Of a stretch of 64,000 bases of DNA, positions 1-8,947 are shown piece by piece; positions within the stretch are counted from its first letter, which is position 1, and the number at the start of each line of letters is the position of its first letter. The DNA lies in contig JAFTRQ010000037.1 in assembly GCA_017462125.1 (NCBI GenBank), forward strand, positions 23,343 to 87,342, given 5' to 3'. Below the pieces are notes generated by a model. It searched no databases, was not told the DNA's origin, and saw only the letters and a program-made list of their open reading frames with translations. A program made the translations under genes and the position numbers. The stretch is from Clostridia bacterium (lineage in GTDB: Bacteria; Bacillota_A; Clostridia; Oscillospirales; CAG-272).

Positions 1-246
1 TCCGCCGAGGGTAACGGACGACTCGACGCGGTCAGCAATGCGTTCAAGCGCAGCCTTGGCCTTGATTACTCTAATCTGACCTATACGGAGCACGCGCTTG
101 AGTCGGGCTCTACCTCCAAGGCGGTGACTTATGTGAGCATCACCGACGAGAAGGGAAGAATGCATTGGGGCGCAGGCGTTCACGAGGATATTATTACCTC
201 CTCCGTACACGCATTGGTTTCGGCAATCAATAAGAAGCTGGCGTAA
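1..246 (+). CDS. leuA: 2-isopropylmalate synthase, C-terminal end (partial)
   Basis: Open reading frame from base 1 to a TAA at 244-246; the 5' part lies outside the window. The 81 visible residues form the end of the C-terminal allosteric (leucine-binding) domain of LeuA, with the typical ending in which a WGAGVHEDI segment is followed by a helix ending VSAINKKLA. LeuA condenses 2-oxoisovalerate with acetyl-CoA, the first committed step of leucine synthesis. The identification rests on this domain and on the leuC, leuD and leuB genes that follow on the same strand. Citramalate synthase (CimA) has a similar domain and is a less likely alternative. Confidence 0.85.
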   Translation, partial: SAEGNGRLDAVSNAFKRSLGLDYSNLTYTEHALESGSTSKAVTYVSITDEKGRMHWGAGVHEDIITSSVHALVSAINKKLA

Positions 247-257
247 AGGGATGCGTT

Positions 258-287
258 CGAGAACCTTTTTTGCAAAAACGGTTCTCG
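258..287. repeat. Variable-arm palindrome, copy 1 (leuA-leuC spacer)
   Basis: Inverted repeat 12 bases after the leuA stop: arms CGAGAACC and GGTTCTCG around a T-rich/A-rich centre, with one mismatch. It is the first of about fifteen intergenic palindromes in this window that share a TTTTT-nn-AAAAA centre but not the outer arms. An adjacent stretch (CTCTCCAAAAAACTC) resembles the trailing sequence of other copies. Confidence 0.7.
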
Positions 288-423
288 AGCTCTCCAAAAA
301 ACTCCGATAAGGATAGTTGTGATCAAAAACACTTTATCCTTTGAAACAATAAAAATTTAAACAGTAAAACTACATTTTCCCCTAACTCCTTTTTCAAAAA
401 GGTTTTTGAAGGTGGAGGGGGTT

Positions 424-470
424 CGGGGGAGGAGGGGACTTTTTCCTCAAAAAAGTCCCCTCCTCCCCCG
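424..470. repeat. Variable-arm palindrome, copy 2 (upstream of leuC)
   Basis: Perfect 21-base inverted repeat (arms 424-444 and 450-470, CGGGGGAGG... type) closed by a four- to five-base loop, ending 10 bases before the leuC Shine-Dalgarno sequence. The preceding 40 bases carry a shorter TTTTTCAAAAA palindrome. In RNA this would be a very stable hairpin in the leuA-leuC intercistronic region, but the T-run lies inside the stem and not after it, so it does not look like a classical terminator. Confidence 0.85.
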
Positions 471-490
471 AGAAAAAAGGAGAAATTAAT

Positions 491-1750
491 ATGGCAATGA
501 CGATGACACAAAAGATTCTGGCGGCACACGCAGGCTTGGAATCGGTTAAGGCGGGACAGTTGATCATGGCAAAATTGGATCTGGTGTTGGGTAACGATAT
601 TACCTCGCCGGTAGCGATCAACGAGTTCCATAAGAATGGCTTCGAGGGAGTTTTCGACAAAACGAAGATCGCGCTTGTAATGGACCACTTTGTGCCAAAC
701 AAGGACATCAAGGCGGCACAGCAGTGCAAGCAGTGCAGAGTTTTTGCGAAGAGCTTTGACATAAAGAACTATTTTGACGTGGGAGATATGGGAATCGAGC
801 ACGCACTGCTTCCCGAAAAAGGACTCGTTGCCCCCGGTGACTGTGTGATCGGCGCGGACTCCCATACCTGTACCTACGGCGCGCTTGGTGCATTCTCTAC
901 GGGCGTTGGAAGCACCGATATGGCGGCAGGAATGGCGAGAGGAATGGCTTGGTTCAAGGTTCCCTCGGCTATCAAGTTCAATTTGACAGGTGCGTTGAAG
1001 CCCCACGTTTCGGGTAAGGACGTTATTCTGCATATCATCGGTATGATAGGTGTCGACGGTGCGCTCTACCGCTCAATGGAGTTCTCGGGAGAGGGACTCA
1101 AGTCTCTTTCTATCGACGACAGACTTTGTATGGCCAATATGGCTATCGAGGCGGGCGCAAAGAACGGTATTTTTGAGGTCGATGAGATCACCCTCAAGTA
1201 CGTTGGCGAGAGAGTGGCGAGAGAGTATACCGTATATGCGGCAGATCCCGATGCGGAGTACGACGAGACCTATGATATCAACCTCTCCGAGATCGAGTCC
1301 ACTGTGGCTTGTCCTCACTTGCCCGAAAATACCAAGCTGGCGAAGGAGCTTGGCGAGATCGTCCCCGATCAGGTGGTTATCGGCTCCTGCACCAACGGAC
1401 GAATCTCCGATATGGAAGCAGCGGCGAAATATCTTAAGGGTAAGCACGTGGCAAAGGGTGTCAGATGTATCATCATCCCCGCGACACAGACCATCTACAA
1501 GGAGTGTATCAAGCGCGGCTATATCGAGACCTTTATCGACGCGGGTTGCGTGGTTTCCACACCTACCTGCGGCCCCTGCCTTGGCGGTTATATGGGAATC
1601 CTTGCCGAGGATGAGATCGCGGTTGCGACAACCAACCGTAACTTTGTCGGCAGAATGGGTCATATCACCTCTAAGATCTACCTTGCAAGCCCTGAGGTTG
1701 CTGCAGCGACCGCTGTGGCGGGTCATATCGTTGACCCCTCTGAAATATAA
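491..1750 (+). CDS. leuC: 3-isopropylmalate dehydratase large subunit
   Basis: 419 residues, the length of the short LeuC/HacA-type large subunit of the aconitase superfamily. With LeuD it isomerises 2-isopropylmalate to 3-isopropylmalate. The three cysteines that hold the [4Fe-4S] cluster are visible: Cys300 in VIGSCTNGR, and Cys360 and Cys363 in [22 protein letters not shown] near residue 121 is another family signature. The start is set by AAGGAG eight bases upstream of the ATG. Downstream leuD follows after 19 bases, so the two subunits are co-transcribed. A long hairpin (424-470) lies just upstream and may affect leuC translation. Confidence 0.97.
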   Translation: MAMTMTQKILAAHAGLESVKAGQLIMAKLDLVLGNDITSPVAINEFHKNGFEGVFDKTKIALVMDHFVPNKDIKAAQQCKQCRVFAKSFDIKNYFDVGDMGIEHALLPEKGLVAPGDCVIGADSHTCTYGALGAFSTGVGSTDMAAGMARGMAWFKVPSAIKFNLTGALKPHVSGKDVILHIIGMIGVDGALYRSMEFSGEGLKSLSIDDRLCMANMAIEAGAKNGIFEVDEITLKYVGERVAREYTVYAADPDAEYDETYDINLSEIESTVACPHLPENTKLAKELGEIVPDQVVIGSCTNGRISDMEAAAKYLKGKHVAKGVRCIIIPATQTIYKECIKRGYIETFIDAGCVVSTPTCGPCLGGYMGILAEDEIAVATTNRNFVGRMGHITSKIYLASPEVAAATAVAGHIVDPSEI

Positions 1751-1769
1751 AATAGGGAGGGAATGAATC

Positions 1770-2252
1770 ATGAACGCAAACGGAAAAGTACATAAATACG
1801 GCGACAACGTCGACACCGACGTTATTATCCCCGCAAGATACCTCAATACCGCCGACCATAAGGAGCTTGCATCCCACTGTATGGAGGATATCGACAAGGA
1901 TTTCGTCAAAAAAGTAAATGACGGTGACATTATGGTGGGCGGAGCAAACTTCGGCTGCGGAAGCTCCCGTGAGCATGCGCCCATCGCCATCAAGAAGGCG
2001 GGAATTTCCTGCGTCATCGCCAAGACCTTCGCACGAATCTTCTACAGAAACGCGATCAATATTGGTCTTGCGATTCTCGAATGTCCCGAGGCGAGCGAGA
2101 GAATTGACAACGGCGATCAGGTCGCTATCGATTTCGATACGGGTGTTATCACCAATCTCACCAAGAACGAAACCTATCAGGCAGAGCCGTTTCCCGAGTT
2201 TATTAAGGATATCATCAACTCCGACGGATTGATGAATTCCTTGAAAAAGTAA
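1770..2252 (+). CDS. leuD: 3-isopropylmalate dehydratase small subunit
   Basis: 160 residues, the swivelling domain partner of LeuC, matching the short bacterial/archaeal LeuD class. The signature [11 protein letters not shown] is at residues 61-71; the Ser-Arg of this loop contact substrate in the family. [14 protein letters not shown] near residue 12 is the usual N-terminal motif. A GGGAGG ribosome binding site lies upstream of the ATG. It is co-directional with leuC and spaced as in an operon. Confidence 0.97.
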   Translation: MNANGKVHKYGDNVDTDVIIPARYLNTADHKELASHCMEDIDKDFVKKVNDGDIMVGGANFGCGSSREHAPIAIKKAGISCVIAKTFARIFYRNAINIGLAILECPEASERIDNGDQVAIDFDTGVITNLTKNETYQAEPFPEFIKDIINSDGLMNSLKK

Positions 2253-2297
2253 GAGCTTGTTGAAAAGACCCGTAAAGCGGTGTCGCGGTGGAAGAAT

Positions 2298-3242
2298 ATG
2301 ACAAAAAAAGCAAAAATCATAATTGATATGGATATAGGCGACGACATTGACGACGCTATCGCGCTTTATGCCGCCATGCGACGGGAATTCGACATAATCG
2401 GAGTAACAACGGTCTTTCAAAATACGGTCGAACGCGCTCGCCAAGCGAAAAAATTATTAATAGAATACGGTAACGGCTATGAGAACGTTCCCGTGTTTGC
2501 GGGGCACGGCGGTACGATCCACGAAAAAAAAGAGTATCGTGATCATATTCCTCATTACACGCCGGAGCTTGACAATGAGATATACGCTCCCGATGGGACC
2601 GACCCTGACGATGCTGTGAATTTCATAATCGAATCCTGTCATAAGTATGGGAAGGAGCTTACGGTCATAGCCATTGGCGCGTTCACGAATATTGCTAAAG
2701 TAATAGAAAAGGACGGTGGCGCTCTTGATTCGATCTCAAGGGTGGTAATTATGGGCGGCGCGTATTATAAGCAGTATGCGGATTGGAACGTGATCTGTGA
2801 CGTGGAGGCGGCTGACGTAATGTTCCGAAATCTTCATAATCTGGAGTGCATCGGTGCCGACGTCACCCACCTGATGATCAGTGAACAAGCGCTATACGAC
2901 AATCTGCTGCACTATAGCGGAAACGAAAAGGGGCATATCTATCTTACGGAGCTTTGCCACCTGTGGGAGGCAGACCGTTCAAAGTCCGATCTCCTGCTTC
3001 ACGACCCTTTGGTGATCTATTACGTGGCGGATTCTGGTATTTGTAAGATGAATTCCGCATCCGTTGCGGTCATCACCGACGGATACGGTCGCGGTATGAC
3101 GTTGAATGTTGATGCGTACGGAAAAAAAGCATACAATCCCGCCGCTTACGTCGGCTTTGATGAAAAGCACCGCACTCTTGTAGCGGAGACGGCCGATCGG
3201 GATACCTTTAACTCCCGTATCCTTGACGATTTTAACGTTTAA
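2298..3242 (+). CDS. Nucleoside hydrolase, IunH/RihA-like
   Basis: 314 residues from the ATG at 2298. A GTG at 2280 in the same frame is an alternative start; neither has a strong ribosome binding site. The N-terminal calcium-binding aspartate cluster of the inosine/uridine-preferring nucleoside hydrolases is present in variant form (DMDIGDDIDDA, residues 10-20; the family usually reads DTDxGxDDxxA). The C-terminal LLLHDPLVI holds the conserved His-Asp pair. The family hydrolyses the N-glycosidic bond of ribonucleosides. It sits between leuD and leuB, where it has no obvious metabolic link. The actual substrate cannot be told from sequence. Confidence 0.85.
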   Translation: MTKKAKIIIDMDIGDDIDDAIALYAAMRREFDIIGVTTVFQNTVERARQAKKLLIEYGNGYENVPVFAGHGGTIHEKKEYRDHIPHYTPELDNEIYAPDGTDPDDAVNFIIESCHKYGKELTVIAIGAFTNIAKVIEKDGGALDSISRVVIMGGAYYKQYADWNVICDVEAADVMFRNLHNLECIGADVTHLMISEQALYDNLLHYSGNEKGHIYLTELCHLWEADRSKSDLLLHDPLVIYYVADSGICKMNSASVAVITDGYGRGMTLNVDAYGKKAYNPAAYVGFDEKHRTLVAETADRDTFNSRILDDFNV

Positions 3243-3306
3243 TAATCGAAAAAAGAAAAACGTATTGCGCAGTTCATTTTAATGGATGACGCAAAAAGGA
3301 GCAAAT

Positions 3307-4377
3307 ATGGAAAAGAACATTACACTTCTCAAGGGCGACGGAATAGGCCCCGAGATCGTGAATCAGGCGGTCAAGGTGCTGGATGCCGTTGCGGAAAAAT
3401 ACGGACATCGGTTCAATTACACCGAGGTCGACATCGGCGGTTGCTCGATAGACAAATTCGGCGTGCCGATCACCGACGAGGGAATGGAAATATGCAAGAA
3501 TGCCGATGCGGTGCTTCTTGGAGCCGTCGGCGGCCCCAAGTGGGATAACGTCGACCCCTCTGTCCGCCCCGAAAAGGCGCTTCTGGCGGTCAGACGCGAG
3601 CTCGGGCTCTTCGCAAACCTCCGTCCCACAAAGCTGTTCCCCCAGCTTGCGGACTCTTCTCCTTTGAAGCAGAGCATCGTAGGTAACGGAATCGATCTGA
3701 TGATCGTTCGTGAGCTGACGGGCGGCATCTACTTTGGCAAGAGATATACCGAGGTGGTTGACGGAGAAAAGGTGGCAACAGACTATATGACCTACTCCGA
3801 GCACGAGATCGAGAGAATCGGTCGCGTTGCTTTCGAGGCGGCGCTGAAGAGAAACAAGAAGCTTGCAAGCGTGGATAAGGCAAACGTGCTCGATTCCTCC
3901 AGACTCTGGAGAGCGGTTATGCACAAGCTCGCAGGGGAATACCCTGAGGTCGAGTACAGCGATATCCTGGTTGACAACACCGCTATGCAGTTGATCAAGA
4001 ATCCCACGCAGTTTGACGTTATCGTTACCGAGAATATGTTCGGCGACATTCTCTCCGACGAGGCAAGTATGCTGACAGGCTCTATCGGAATGATGCCCTC
4101 GGCATCGCTTTCCGAGAGAACGCTGGGTATGTACGAGCCTATCCACGGTTCTGCTCCCGACATCGCGGGAATGAATATTGCCAACCCCATCGGAACCGTA
4201 ATGAGCGCGGCTATGATGCTCCGTTATTCCTTCGATATGATGGAGGAAGCCGATGCAATTGAGGCGGCGGTCAACAAGGCACTTGACGATGGCTACCGTA
4301 CTCCCGACATCTACAAGGACGGCTTCACAAAGGTGGGATGCTCGGAGATGGGCGATATCCTTGCGGCTAATATATAA
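3307..4377 (+). CDS. leuB: 3-isopropylmalate dehydrogenase
   Basis: 356 residues, NAD-dependent oxidative decarboxylation of 3-isopropylmalate. I place the start at the ATG at 3307 because AAAGGAG lies six bases upstream; an ATG at 3286 adds seven unlikely residues. The start [12 protein letters not shown] is typical. Substrate-binding arginines lie in [13 protein letters not shown] and [11 protein letters not shown]. The metal-binding aspartates lie in the segment from VDNTAMQL to [28 protein letters not shown] is the C-terminal cofactor signature. It completes the leucine pathway with leuA, leuC and leuD upstream. Confidence 0.97.
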   Translation: MEKNITLLKGDGIGPEIVNQAVKVLDAVAEKYGHRFNYTEVDIGGCSIDKFGVPITDEGMEICKNADAVLLGAVGGPKWDNVDPSVRPEKALLAVRRELGLFANLRPTKLFPQLADSSPLKQSIVGNGIDLMIVRELTGGIYFGKRYTEVVDGEKVATDYMTYSEHEIERIGRVAFEAALKRNKKLASVDKANVLDSSRLWRAVMHKLAGEYPEVEYSDILVDNTAMQLIKNPTQFDVIVTENMFGDILSDEASMLTGSIGMMPSASLSERTLGMYEPIHGSAPDIAGMNIANPIGTVMSAAMMLRYSFDMMEEADAIEAAVNKALDDGYRTPDIYKDGFTKVGCSEMGDILAANI

Positions 4378-4494
4378 AAAAGATATACCTTGGGAAGAAG
4401 GAAACAGTAAAAAACGGTTTCTGCCCTCCTTGAGACACCTCCCCTCAAAATAGGCTTGAAAGTTTTTGAGAAGCTTTTGGCGAAGGGGGAGAGG

Positions 4495-4549
4495 TGCAGG
4501 AGAGGGGGAAACGCGCTTTTCCCGAAAAGGTGTTTCCCCCTCTCCTGCA
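4495..4549. repeat. Variable-arm palindrome, copy 3 (upstream of ilvE)
   Basis: Perfect 18-base arms (4495-4512 and 4532-4549, TGCAGGAGAGGGGGAAAC type) around a CTTTTcccGAAAAG centre. It ends about 13 bases before the ilvE Shine-Dalgarno. The upstream flank (about 4425-4494) carries the family's other hallmarks, a GAAAGTTTTTGAG stretch and a second small CTTTTGG palindrome. Confidence 0.85.
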
Positions 4550-4575
4550 AAATAAATAACAAAGGAGAAATAACA

Positions 4576-5643
4576 ATGCTTAACATCAGATATGAGCTTG
4601 TAACAGAAAAGAAAGCAAAGCCCGATTGGGATAACCTGGGCTTTGGAAAGCACTTTACCGACCATATGTTTATTATGGACTATGACGCGGGTCAGGGTTG
4701 GCACGACGCGAGAATCGTTCCTTATCAGAATCTCTCGCTTGATCCCGCGTGCATGGTCTTCCACTACGCGCAGGAGATGTTTGAGGGACTTAAGGCGTAC
4801 CGCACACCCGACGGCTCCGTTCAACTTTTCAGACCCGATCAGAATATCGACAGAATGAACCGCACCAACGAGCGTCTCTGCATTCCTCAGCTTGATAAAG
4901 CCGATGTTCTTGACGCTATCAAGGCCTTCGTCAAGGTAGAAGAGGATTGGGTTCCTTACAAGGAGGGCACCTCGCTCTACATTCGTCCCTTCATTATCGC
5001 TACCGACGTTCAGCTTGGCGTTCACCCCTCCAAGAGCTACAAGTTTATGATCATTACTTGCCCCGTTGGCGCGTACTACGCCGAGGGCATCAAGCCCGTC
5101 AAGATCTTCGTTGAAAGAGAGTACGTCCGCGCTGTAAGAGGCGGTACGGGCTTTGCCAAGGTTGGCGGCAACTACGCTTGCTCCCTGATCGGTCAGGAGA
5201 AGGCGGAAAAGATGGGATATTCTCAGGTCCTTTGGCTTGACGGTATCGAGCACAAGTATATCGACGAGGTTGGCGCTATGAACGTATTTTTCGTTCTTGA
5301 CGGCACCGTAGTTACTCCCGCTCTCGAGGAGGGAAGCATTCTTCCCGGTGTTACCAGAAAGTCCTGCATCCAGCTGCTTCAATCTATGGGCTACAAGGTC
5401 GAGGAGAGAAAGCTCTCCCTCGCTGAGGTAGAACAGGCTTATGCCGAGGGCAAGCTGAATGAGGCATTCGGTACGGGTACCGCTGCAGTTGTCTCTCCTA
5501 TGGGACTTCTCGACACCGGCGACCAGAAGATGGTCATCAACAACGGCGAAATTGGCCCCGTCGCGCAGAAGCTCTACGATACCCTCACAAGCATTCAGTG
5601 GGGCAAGATCGAAGACAAATTCGGCTGGACGGTTAAGGTTTAA
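4576..5643 (+). CDS. ilvE: Branched-chain amino acid aminotransferase (class II)
   Basis: 355 residues from the ATG at 4576, which follows AAAGGAG; the open frame extends upstream only through a repeat. Fold-type IV PLP transaminase that interconverts leucine, isoleucine and valine with their 2-oxo acids. The PLP lysine is Lys195 in TGFAKVGGNYACS. EMFEGLKAYR near residue 67 and the EVGAMNVFFV loop are family signatures. The length and the KVGGNYA form match the eukaryote-like class II enzymes common in Firmicutes. Its place after the leu genes fits the last step of leucine synthesis. Confidence 0.96.
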   Translation: MLNIRYELVTEKKAKPDWDNLGFGKHFTDHMFIMDYDAGQGWHDARIVPYQNLSLDPACMVFHYAQEMFEGLKAYRTPDGSVQLFRPDQNIDRMNRTNERLCIPQLDKADVLDAIKAFVKVEEDWVPYKEGTSLYIRPFIIATDVQLGVHPSKSYKFMIITCPVGAYYAEGIKPVKIFVEREYVRAVRGGTGFAKVGGNYACSLIGQEKAEKMGYSQVLWLDGIEHKYIDEVGAMNVFFVLDGTVVTPALEEGSILPGVTRKSCIQLLQSMGYKVEERKLSLAEVEQAYAEGKLNEAFGTGTAAVVSPMGLLDTGDQKMVINNGEIGPVAQKLYDTLTSIQWGKIEDKFGWTVKV

Positions 5644-5653
5644 GATTTTTTAT

Positions 5654-5703
5654 GTGGGGGAGAGGGCGAAACTTTTTTCAAAAAGTTTCGCCCTCTCCCC
5701 CAC
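5654..5703. repeat. Variable-arm palindrome, copy 4 (after ilvE)
   Basis: Perfect 24-base arms (5654-5677 and 5680-5703) with a two-base centre, beginning 11 bases after the ilvE stop. Outer arms are GTGGGGGAGAGGGCG type. It is followed by CACCCCCTCTCCCAC and CAAAAACTTTCAAAAAAG, the trailing C-rich and AAAAACTTTC segments seen beside other copies. Bases 5755-5935 contain no gene I can support. Confidence 0.85.
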
Positions 5704-5850
5704 ACCCCCTCTCCCACTTCAAAAACTTTCAAAAAAGGGGAAGTGCTTGGGTGGGGAGTGCAACTTTCGATTTGAAGTGATTGCAGAGAGAAAGTGGGTT
5801 TATAGAGCATACAAAATGGCGAATATTTCTCCTGAAAAATACACAAATGC

Positions 5851-5863
5851 TGAATAATATTCA
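5851..5863. promoter_or_regulatory. Possible ArgR-like palindrome upstream of argG
   Basis: TGAATAATATTCA is a perfect palindrome whose half-sites match the TGAAT/ATTCA halves of the ARG box. The spacer is one base shorter than in the canonical box, so the match is suggestive only. It lies about 70 bases upstream of the argG -35 element. Confidence 0.35.
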
Positions 5864-5935
5864 TTTTTGTGCATAACAACCACAAAATTGCCGGACGAAA
5901 GCCGAAATATTGTCACCCCTTTTGCTTGTAAACTG

Positions 5936-5964
5936 TTGACAAAATGCAAGAAAAGGTGTATAAT
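5936..5964 (+). promoter_or_regulatory. Sigma-A promoter of argG
   Basis: TTGACA (5936-5941), a 17-base spacer and TATAAT (5959-5964): both hexamers match consensus exactly. The leader of about 90 bases before argG contains two TGAATAA half-site-like motifs. Confidence 0.9.
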
Positions 5965-5995
5965 ATACAAAAATACAGCATATCTATTCTTTTGT

Positions 5996-6030
5996 GATGA
6001 ATAATACGCAAAATAAATGAATAAAATTAC
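5996..6030. promoter_or_regulatory. Candidate ArgR half-sites in the argG leader
   Basis: Two direct TGAATAA motifs (5998 and 6018) lie between the promoter and argG. The first sits in a 13-base string, GATGAATAATACG, that recurs exactly at 7455-7467 upstream of argH. Recurrence in front of two arginine genes suggests a shared regulatory site, probably for ArgR. Confidence 0.4.
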
Positions 6031-6061
6031 AAAAATCGCCGATTGGGCGTAGGAGTAAAAA

Positions 6062-7282
6062 ATGGACAAGAAAAACATAAAGAAAGTAGTGCTTGCGTAT
6101 TCGGGCGGACTTGATACTTCTATCATCATTCCGTGGCTTAAAGAGAACTACAACAACTGCGAGGTTATCGCGGTCAGCGGCAACGTAGGTCAGGCAGACG
6201 AGCTTGAAGGCCTTGAAGAAAAGGCACTTAAGACGGGAGCGTCCAAGCTTTACGTTCTCGACCTCACCGAGGAGTACGTTAACGAATATATCATCCCCTG
6301 TATGAAGGCGGGCGCTATCTATGAGGAATATCTCCTCGGTACCAGCCACGCACGTCCCTGCATCGCAAAGGGTCTTGCAGAGATCGCTATCAAGGAGAAT
6401 GCCGACGCTATCTGTCACGGTTGTACCGGTAAGGGTAACGACCAGGTTCGTTTTGAGTTGACTCTCAAGCATTTCTGCCCCGATATGCCCATCATCGCTC
6501 CCTGGCGTGAGTGGGACATCAAGTCCCGTGAGGAAGAGATCGACTACGCGGAGGCACACAACGTTCCTCTGAAGATAAACCGCGAGACAAACTACTCCAA
6601 GGATAAGAACCTCTGGCACCTTTCCCACGAGGGACTTGATCTTGAGGATACAGGCAACGAGCCTCAGTATGAAAAGCCCGGCTTCCTCGAAATGGGCGTT
6701 TCTCCCATTCAGGCTCCCGACGTGCCCACCTACGTTGAGCTTGACTTCGTTCAGGGTGTTCCCGTAGCGATCAATGGCGAGAAGAAGTCTGCTAAGGACA
6801 TTATCCTCGACCTCAATAAGCTTGGCGGCGAGAACGGCATCGGTTTGCTTGATATCGTAGAAAATCGCCTCATTGGTATGAAGTGCCGCGGCGTTTACGA
6901 AACTCCCGGCGGAACGATTCTTTACAAGGCTCACAGCGTTCTCGAGAGCATTTGTCTCGACAAGATGACACTTCACGAAAAGCAGAAGCTTGCTATCACC
7001 TACGCGGAGCTTGTTTACAACGGTCAGTGGTTCACACCTCTTCGCGAGGCTCTTGCGGCATTCGTTGACAAGACTCAGGAGAAGGTTACCGGTAAGGTTC
7101 GCCTTAAGCTCTACAAGGGCAATATGATCAACGCGGGTGTTTGGAGTGATTACTCCCTCTACAGCGAGGAGATCGCGACCTTCGGTGAGTCCGACTACGA
7201 TCAGAAGGACAGCGCAGGCTTCATCAACTTGTATGGTCTCCCGATCAAGGTTCAGGCAATGGTCGACGCGAAAAACAAATGA
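6062..7282 (+). CDS. argG: Argininosuccinate synthase
   Basis: 406 residues. It joins citrulline and aspartate with ATP to make argininosuccinate. The N-terminal PP-loop ATP pyrophosphatase motif is AYSGGLDTS (residues 13-21). [11 protein letters not shown] and the segment [16 protein letters not shown] form the citrulline/aspartate pocket. GGAG lies eight bases upstream of the ATG, and a consensus promoter is 100 bases upstream. It appears to be transcribed apart from the argH-argF cluster, because 288 bases with a repeat and a possible new promoter follow. Confidence 0.98.
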   Translation: MDKKNIKKVVLAYSGGLDTSIIIPWLKENYNNCEVIAVSGNVGQADELEGLEEKALKTGASKLYVLDLTEEYVNEYIIPCMKAGAIYEEYLLGTSHARPCIAKGLAEIAIKENADAICHGCTGKGNDQVRFELTLKHFCPDMPIIAPWREWDIKSREEEIDYAEAHNVPLKINRETNYSKDKNLWHLSHEGLDLEDTGNEPQYEKPGFLEMGVSPIQAPDVPTYVELDFVQGVPVAINGEKKSAKDIILDLNKLGGENGIGLLDIVENRLIGMKCRGVYETPGGTILYKAHSVLESICLDKMTLHEKQKLAITYAELVYNGQWFTPLREALAAFVDKTQEKVTGKVRLKLYKGNMINAGVWSDYSLYSEEIATFGESDYDQKDSAGFINLYGLPIKVQAMVDAKNK

Positions 7283-7296
7283 TTTCATGACGAGAT

Positions 7297-7328
7297 GCGG
7301 GGAAGCTTTTTGGAAAAAGTTCCCCCGC
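7297..7328. repeat. Variable-arm palindrome, copy 5 (after argG)
   Basis: Arms 7297-7311 and 7314-7328 (GCGGGGAAGCTTTTT type) with one mismatch and one G-T pair, starting 14 bases after the argG stop. It is followed by AACCCCTCAAAAACTTCCCG, the family's C-rich and AAAAACTT trailer. Confidence 0.75.
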
Positions 7329-7404
7329 AACCCCTCAAAAACTTCCCGAAGGAAAGTCTTGCAATAGACAGTTCATCCTTGAAGATGGGGAAGTGATAAA
7401 TATT

Positions 7405-7433
7405 TTGGGATAGTTTATGCTATCCCATATTAT
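7405..7433 (+). promoter_or_regulatory. Possible promoter with overlapping palindrome, argH operon
   Basis: TTGGGA (7405-7410), a 17-base spacer and TATTAT (7428-7433). An 8-base inverted repeat, TGGGATAG...CTATCCCA (7406-7427), fills the gap between the two hexamers, which is where an operator would block polymerase. The hexamers are only moderate matches, so this is tentative. Confidence 0.4.
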
Positions 7434-7454
7434 ACTTTTTAGCAATATCATCAA

Positions 7455-7467
7455 GATGAATAATACG
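7455..7467. promoter_or_regulatory. Recurring arginine-gene motif upstream of argH
   Basis: GATGAATAATACG, identical to 5996-6008 in the argG leader. It lies 22 bases after the possible -10 element at 7428-7433 and about 100 bases before argH. Confidence 0.4.
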
Positions 7468-7506
7468 GGGTGTTTTTTACTGCCCTGATTGAAAGTTTTG
7501 AAGGTT

Positions 7507-7560
7507 CTTAAGAAACTTTTACGAAAAGTTTCTTAAGCGGGTGCAGGGCAGGACCCTGCA
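7507..7560. repeat. Variable-arm palindromes, copy 6 (upstream of argH)
   Basis: Two adjacent hairpins: 14-base arms CTTAAGAAACTTTT/AAAAGTTTCTTAAG (7507-7520, 7524-7537), then TGCAGGG/CCCTGCA (7542-7548, 7554-7560). The second ends directly against the AGGAGG ribosome binding site of argH, so it could influence initiation. Confidence 0.8.
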
Positions 7561-7570
7561 AGGAGGCAAA

Positions 7571-8947
7571 ATGGCAAAGATGTGGGCAGGCAGAAATGCC
7601 GGTGTAACGGACAGTCTTGCGGACGATTTCAATTCGTCGATCCGCTTTGACTGCAAGATGTATAAGCAGGATATATTGGGCTCGGTGGCGCACGCGAAGA
7701 TGCTGGCAAAGCAGGGCATTATAAGTTGTGAGGACAGCGAGACCATCATTGACGGTCTGCTTTCGATACTTGAGGATATCGAGAGCGGAAGTCTGCAGTT
7801 TGATATGAGCGCGGAGGATATCCATATGTTTGTGGAGTCCGAGCTGACAGCACGTATCGGCGAGGCGGGTAAGAGACTTCACACCGCAAGAAGCCGAAAC
7901 GACCAGGTGGCGCTTGATATCAGAATGTATCTTCGCGACGAGAGCGAAAAGGTGGTCTCTCTTCTTAAAAAGCTTGTCGGGGCGATCTGTGATAAGGCTG
8001 ACGAAACCAAGCGCTATATAGGTCCGGGATATACTCATTTGCAGAGAGCGCAGCCTATCGTCTTCGGTCATCACCTGATGGCGTACGCGCAGATGCTGCT
8101 CCGTGATATCTCCCGCGTTGAGGATGCGGTGAAGAGAATGAACTGCTCTCCCATCGGTTGCTGTGCATTGGCGGGAACGACTTATAACACCGACCGTCGG
8201 TTTGAAGCCGAGCTGCTTGGCTTTGACAGCGTGGCGCAAAACAGCCTTGACGGTGTGTCCGACAGAGATTTCTGCGTTGAGCTTATGAGCGCGTTCGCAA
8301 TCGTTATGATGCACCTCTCCCGTTTCTCCGAGGAGATCATCCTCTGGTCAAGCTGGGAGTTCGGATATATCGAGCTTGACGATGCCTATACTACGGGCTC
8401 GTCGATCATGCCCCAGAAGAAAAACAGCGATATGGCAGAGCTTGTAAGAGGTAAGACCGGACGAGTCTACGGCGACCTTATGGCGCTTCTTACAACCCTT
8501 AAGGGCCTGCCTCTTGCGTACAATAAGGATATGCAGGAGGACAAGGAGGCAATGTTCGACTCTCTTGAGACCGTCATTATGTGCCTTGAAATATTTGTTC
8601 CTATGGTAGCGACTATGAGAGCAAAGCCCGAAAAGATGTATAAGGCGGCGCAGGAGGGCTTTATTAACGCTACCGACCTTGCCGATTATCTCACCAAAAA
8701 GGGAATGGCGTTCAGAAGCGCGTATAAGATCACGGGTGAGATCGTTGCCGAGTGTATAGCAAAGCATACCGTGCTTGATGCACTCTCCCTTGAAGAATAC
8801 AAGGCGCACAGCGATATATTTGAAAGCGACCTCTACGATGAAATTTCCCTCGAGACCTGCGTTGCAAAGCGCATTTCCGAAGGCGGAACAAGTGTCGCTT
8901 CGGTTGAAAAGCAAATTGAATTAGTGAAAGCACAAATAGTAAAATGA
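7571..8947 (+). CDS. argH: Argininosuccinate lyase
   Basis: 458 residues from the ATG at 7571, chosen because AAGGAGG lies just upstream. Member of the fumarase/aspartase superfamily; splits argininosuccinate into arginine and fumarate. The superfamily signature is GSSIMPQKKNSD near residue 278, with the catalytic serine loop. HTARSRNDQVALD near residue 102 and TVGPGYTHLQ-like GYTHLQRAQP complete the active site made across the homotetramer. The stop overlaps the argC start by four bases (ATGA), so the two are translationally coupled. Confidence 0.97.
   Translation: MAKMWAGRNAGVTDSLADDFNSSIRFDCKMYKQDILGSVAHAKMLAKQGIISCEDSETIIDGLLSILEDIESGSLQFDMSAEDIHMFVESELTARIGEAGKRLHTARSRNDQVALDIRMYLRDESEKVVSLLKKLVGAICDKADETKRYIGPGYTHLQRAQPIVFGHHLMAYAQMLLRDISRVEDAVKRMNCSPIGCCALAGTTYNTDRRFEAELLGFDSVAQNSLDGVSDRDFCVELMSAFAIVMMHLSRFSEEIILWSSWEFGYIELDDAYTTGSSIMPQKKNSDMAELVRGKTGRVYGDLMALLTTLKGLPLAYNKDMQEDKEAMFDSLETVIMCLEIFVPMVATMRAKPEKMYKAAQEGFINATDLADYLTKKGMAFRSAYKITGEIVAECIAKHTVLDALSLEEYKAHSDIFESDLYDEISLETCVAKRISEGGTSVASVEKQIELVKAQIVK

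Noticed and set aside
424..470. Rho-independent terminator between leuA and leuC
   Set aside because: Stem is strong, but the T-run lies in the stem centre and none follows it; leuC needs to be expressed from the same operon. It is treated as a repeat.
247..490. T-box leader or riboswitch before leuC
   Set aside because: No T-box sequence (TGGNACCGCG-type) or other conserved core is present; the region is made of repeat palindromes.
3274..5382. Long minus-strand open frame (702 codons) opposite leuB and ilvE
   Set aside because: It lies opposite two certain genes, has no ribosome binding site, and its protein is low in recognisable structure. High third-position G/C on the coding strand creates such antisense frames.
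5640..5885. Small minus-strand open frame in the ilvE-argG spacer
   Set aside because: It is made largely of the palindromic repeat, has no ribosome binding site and no conserved features.
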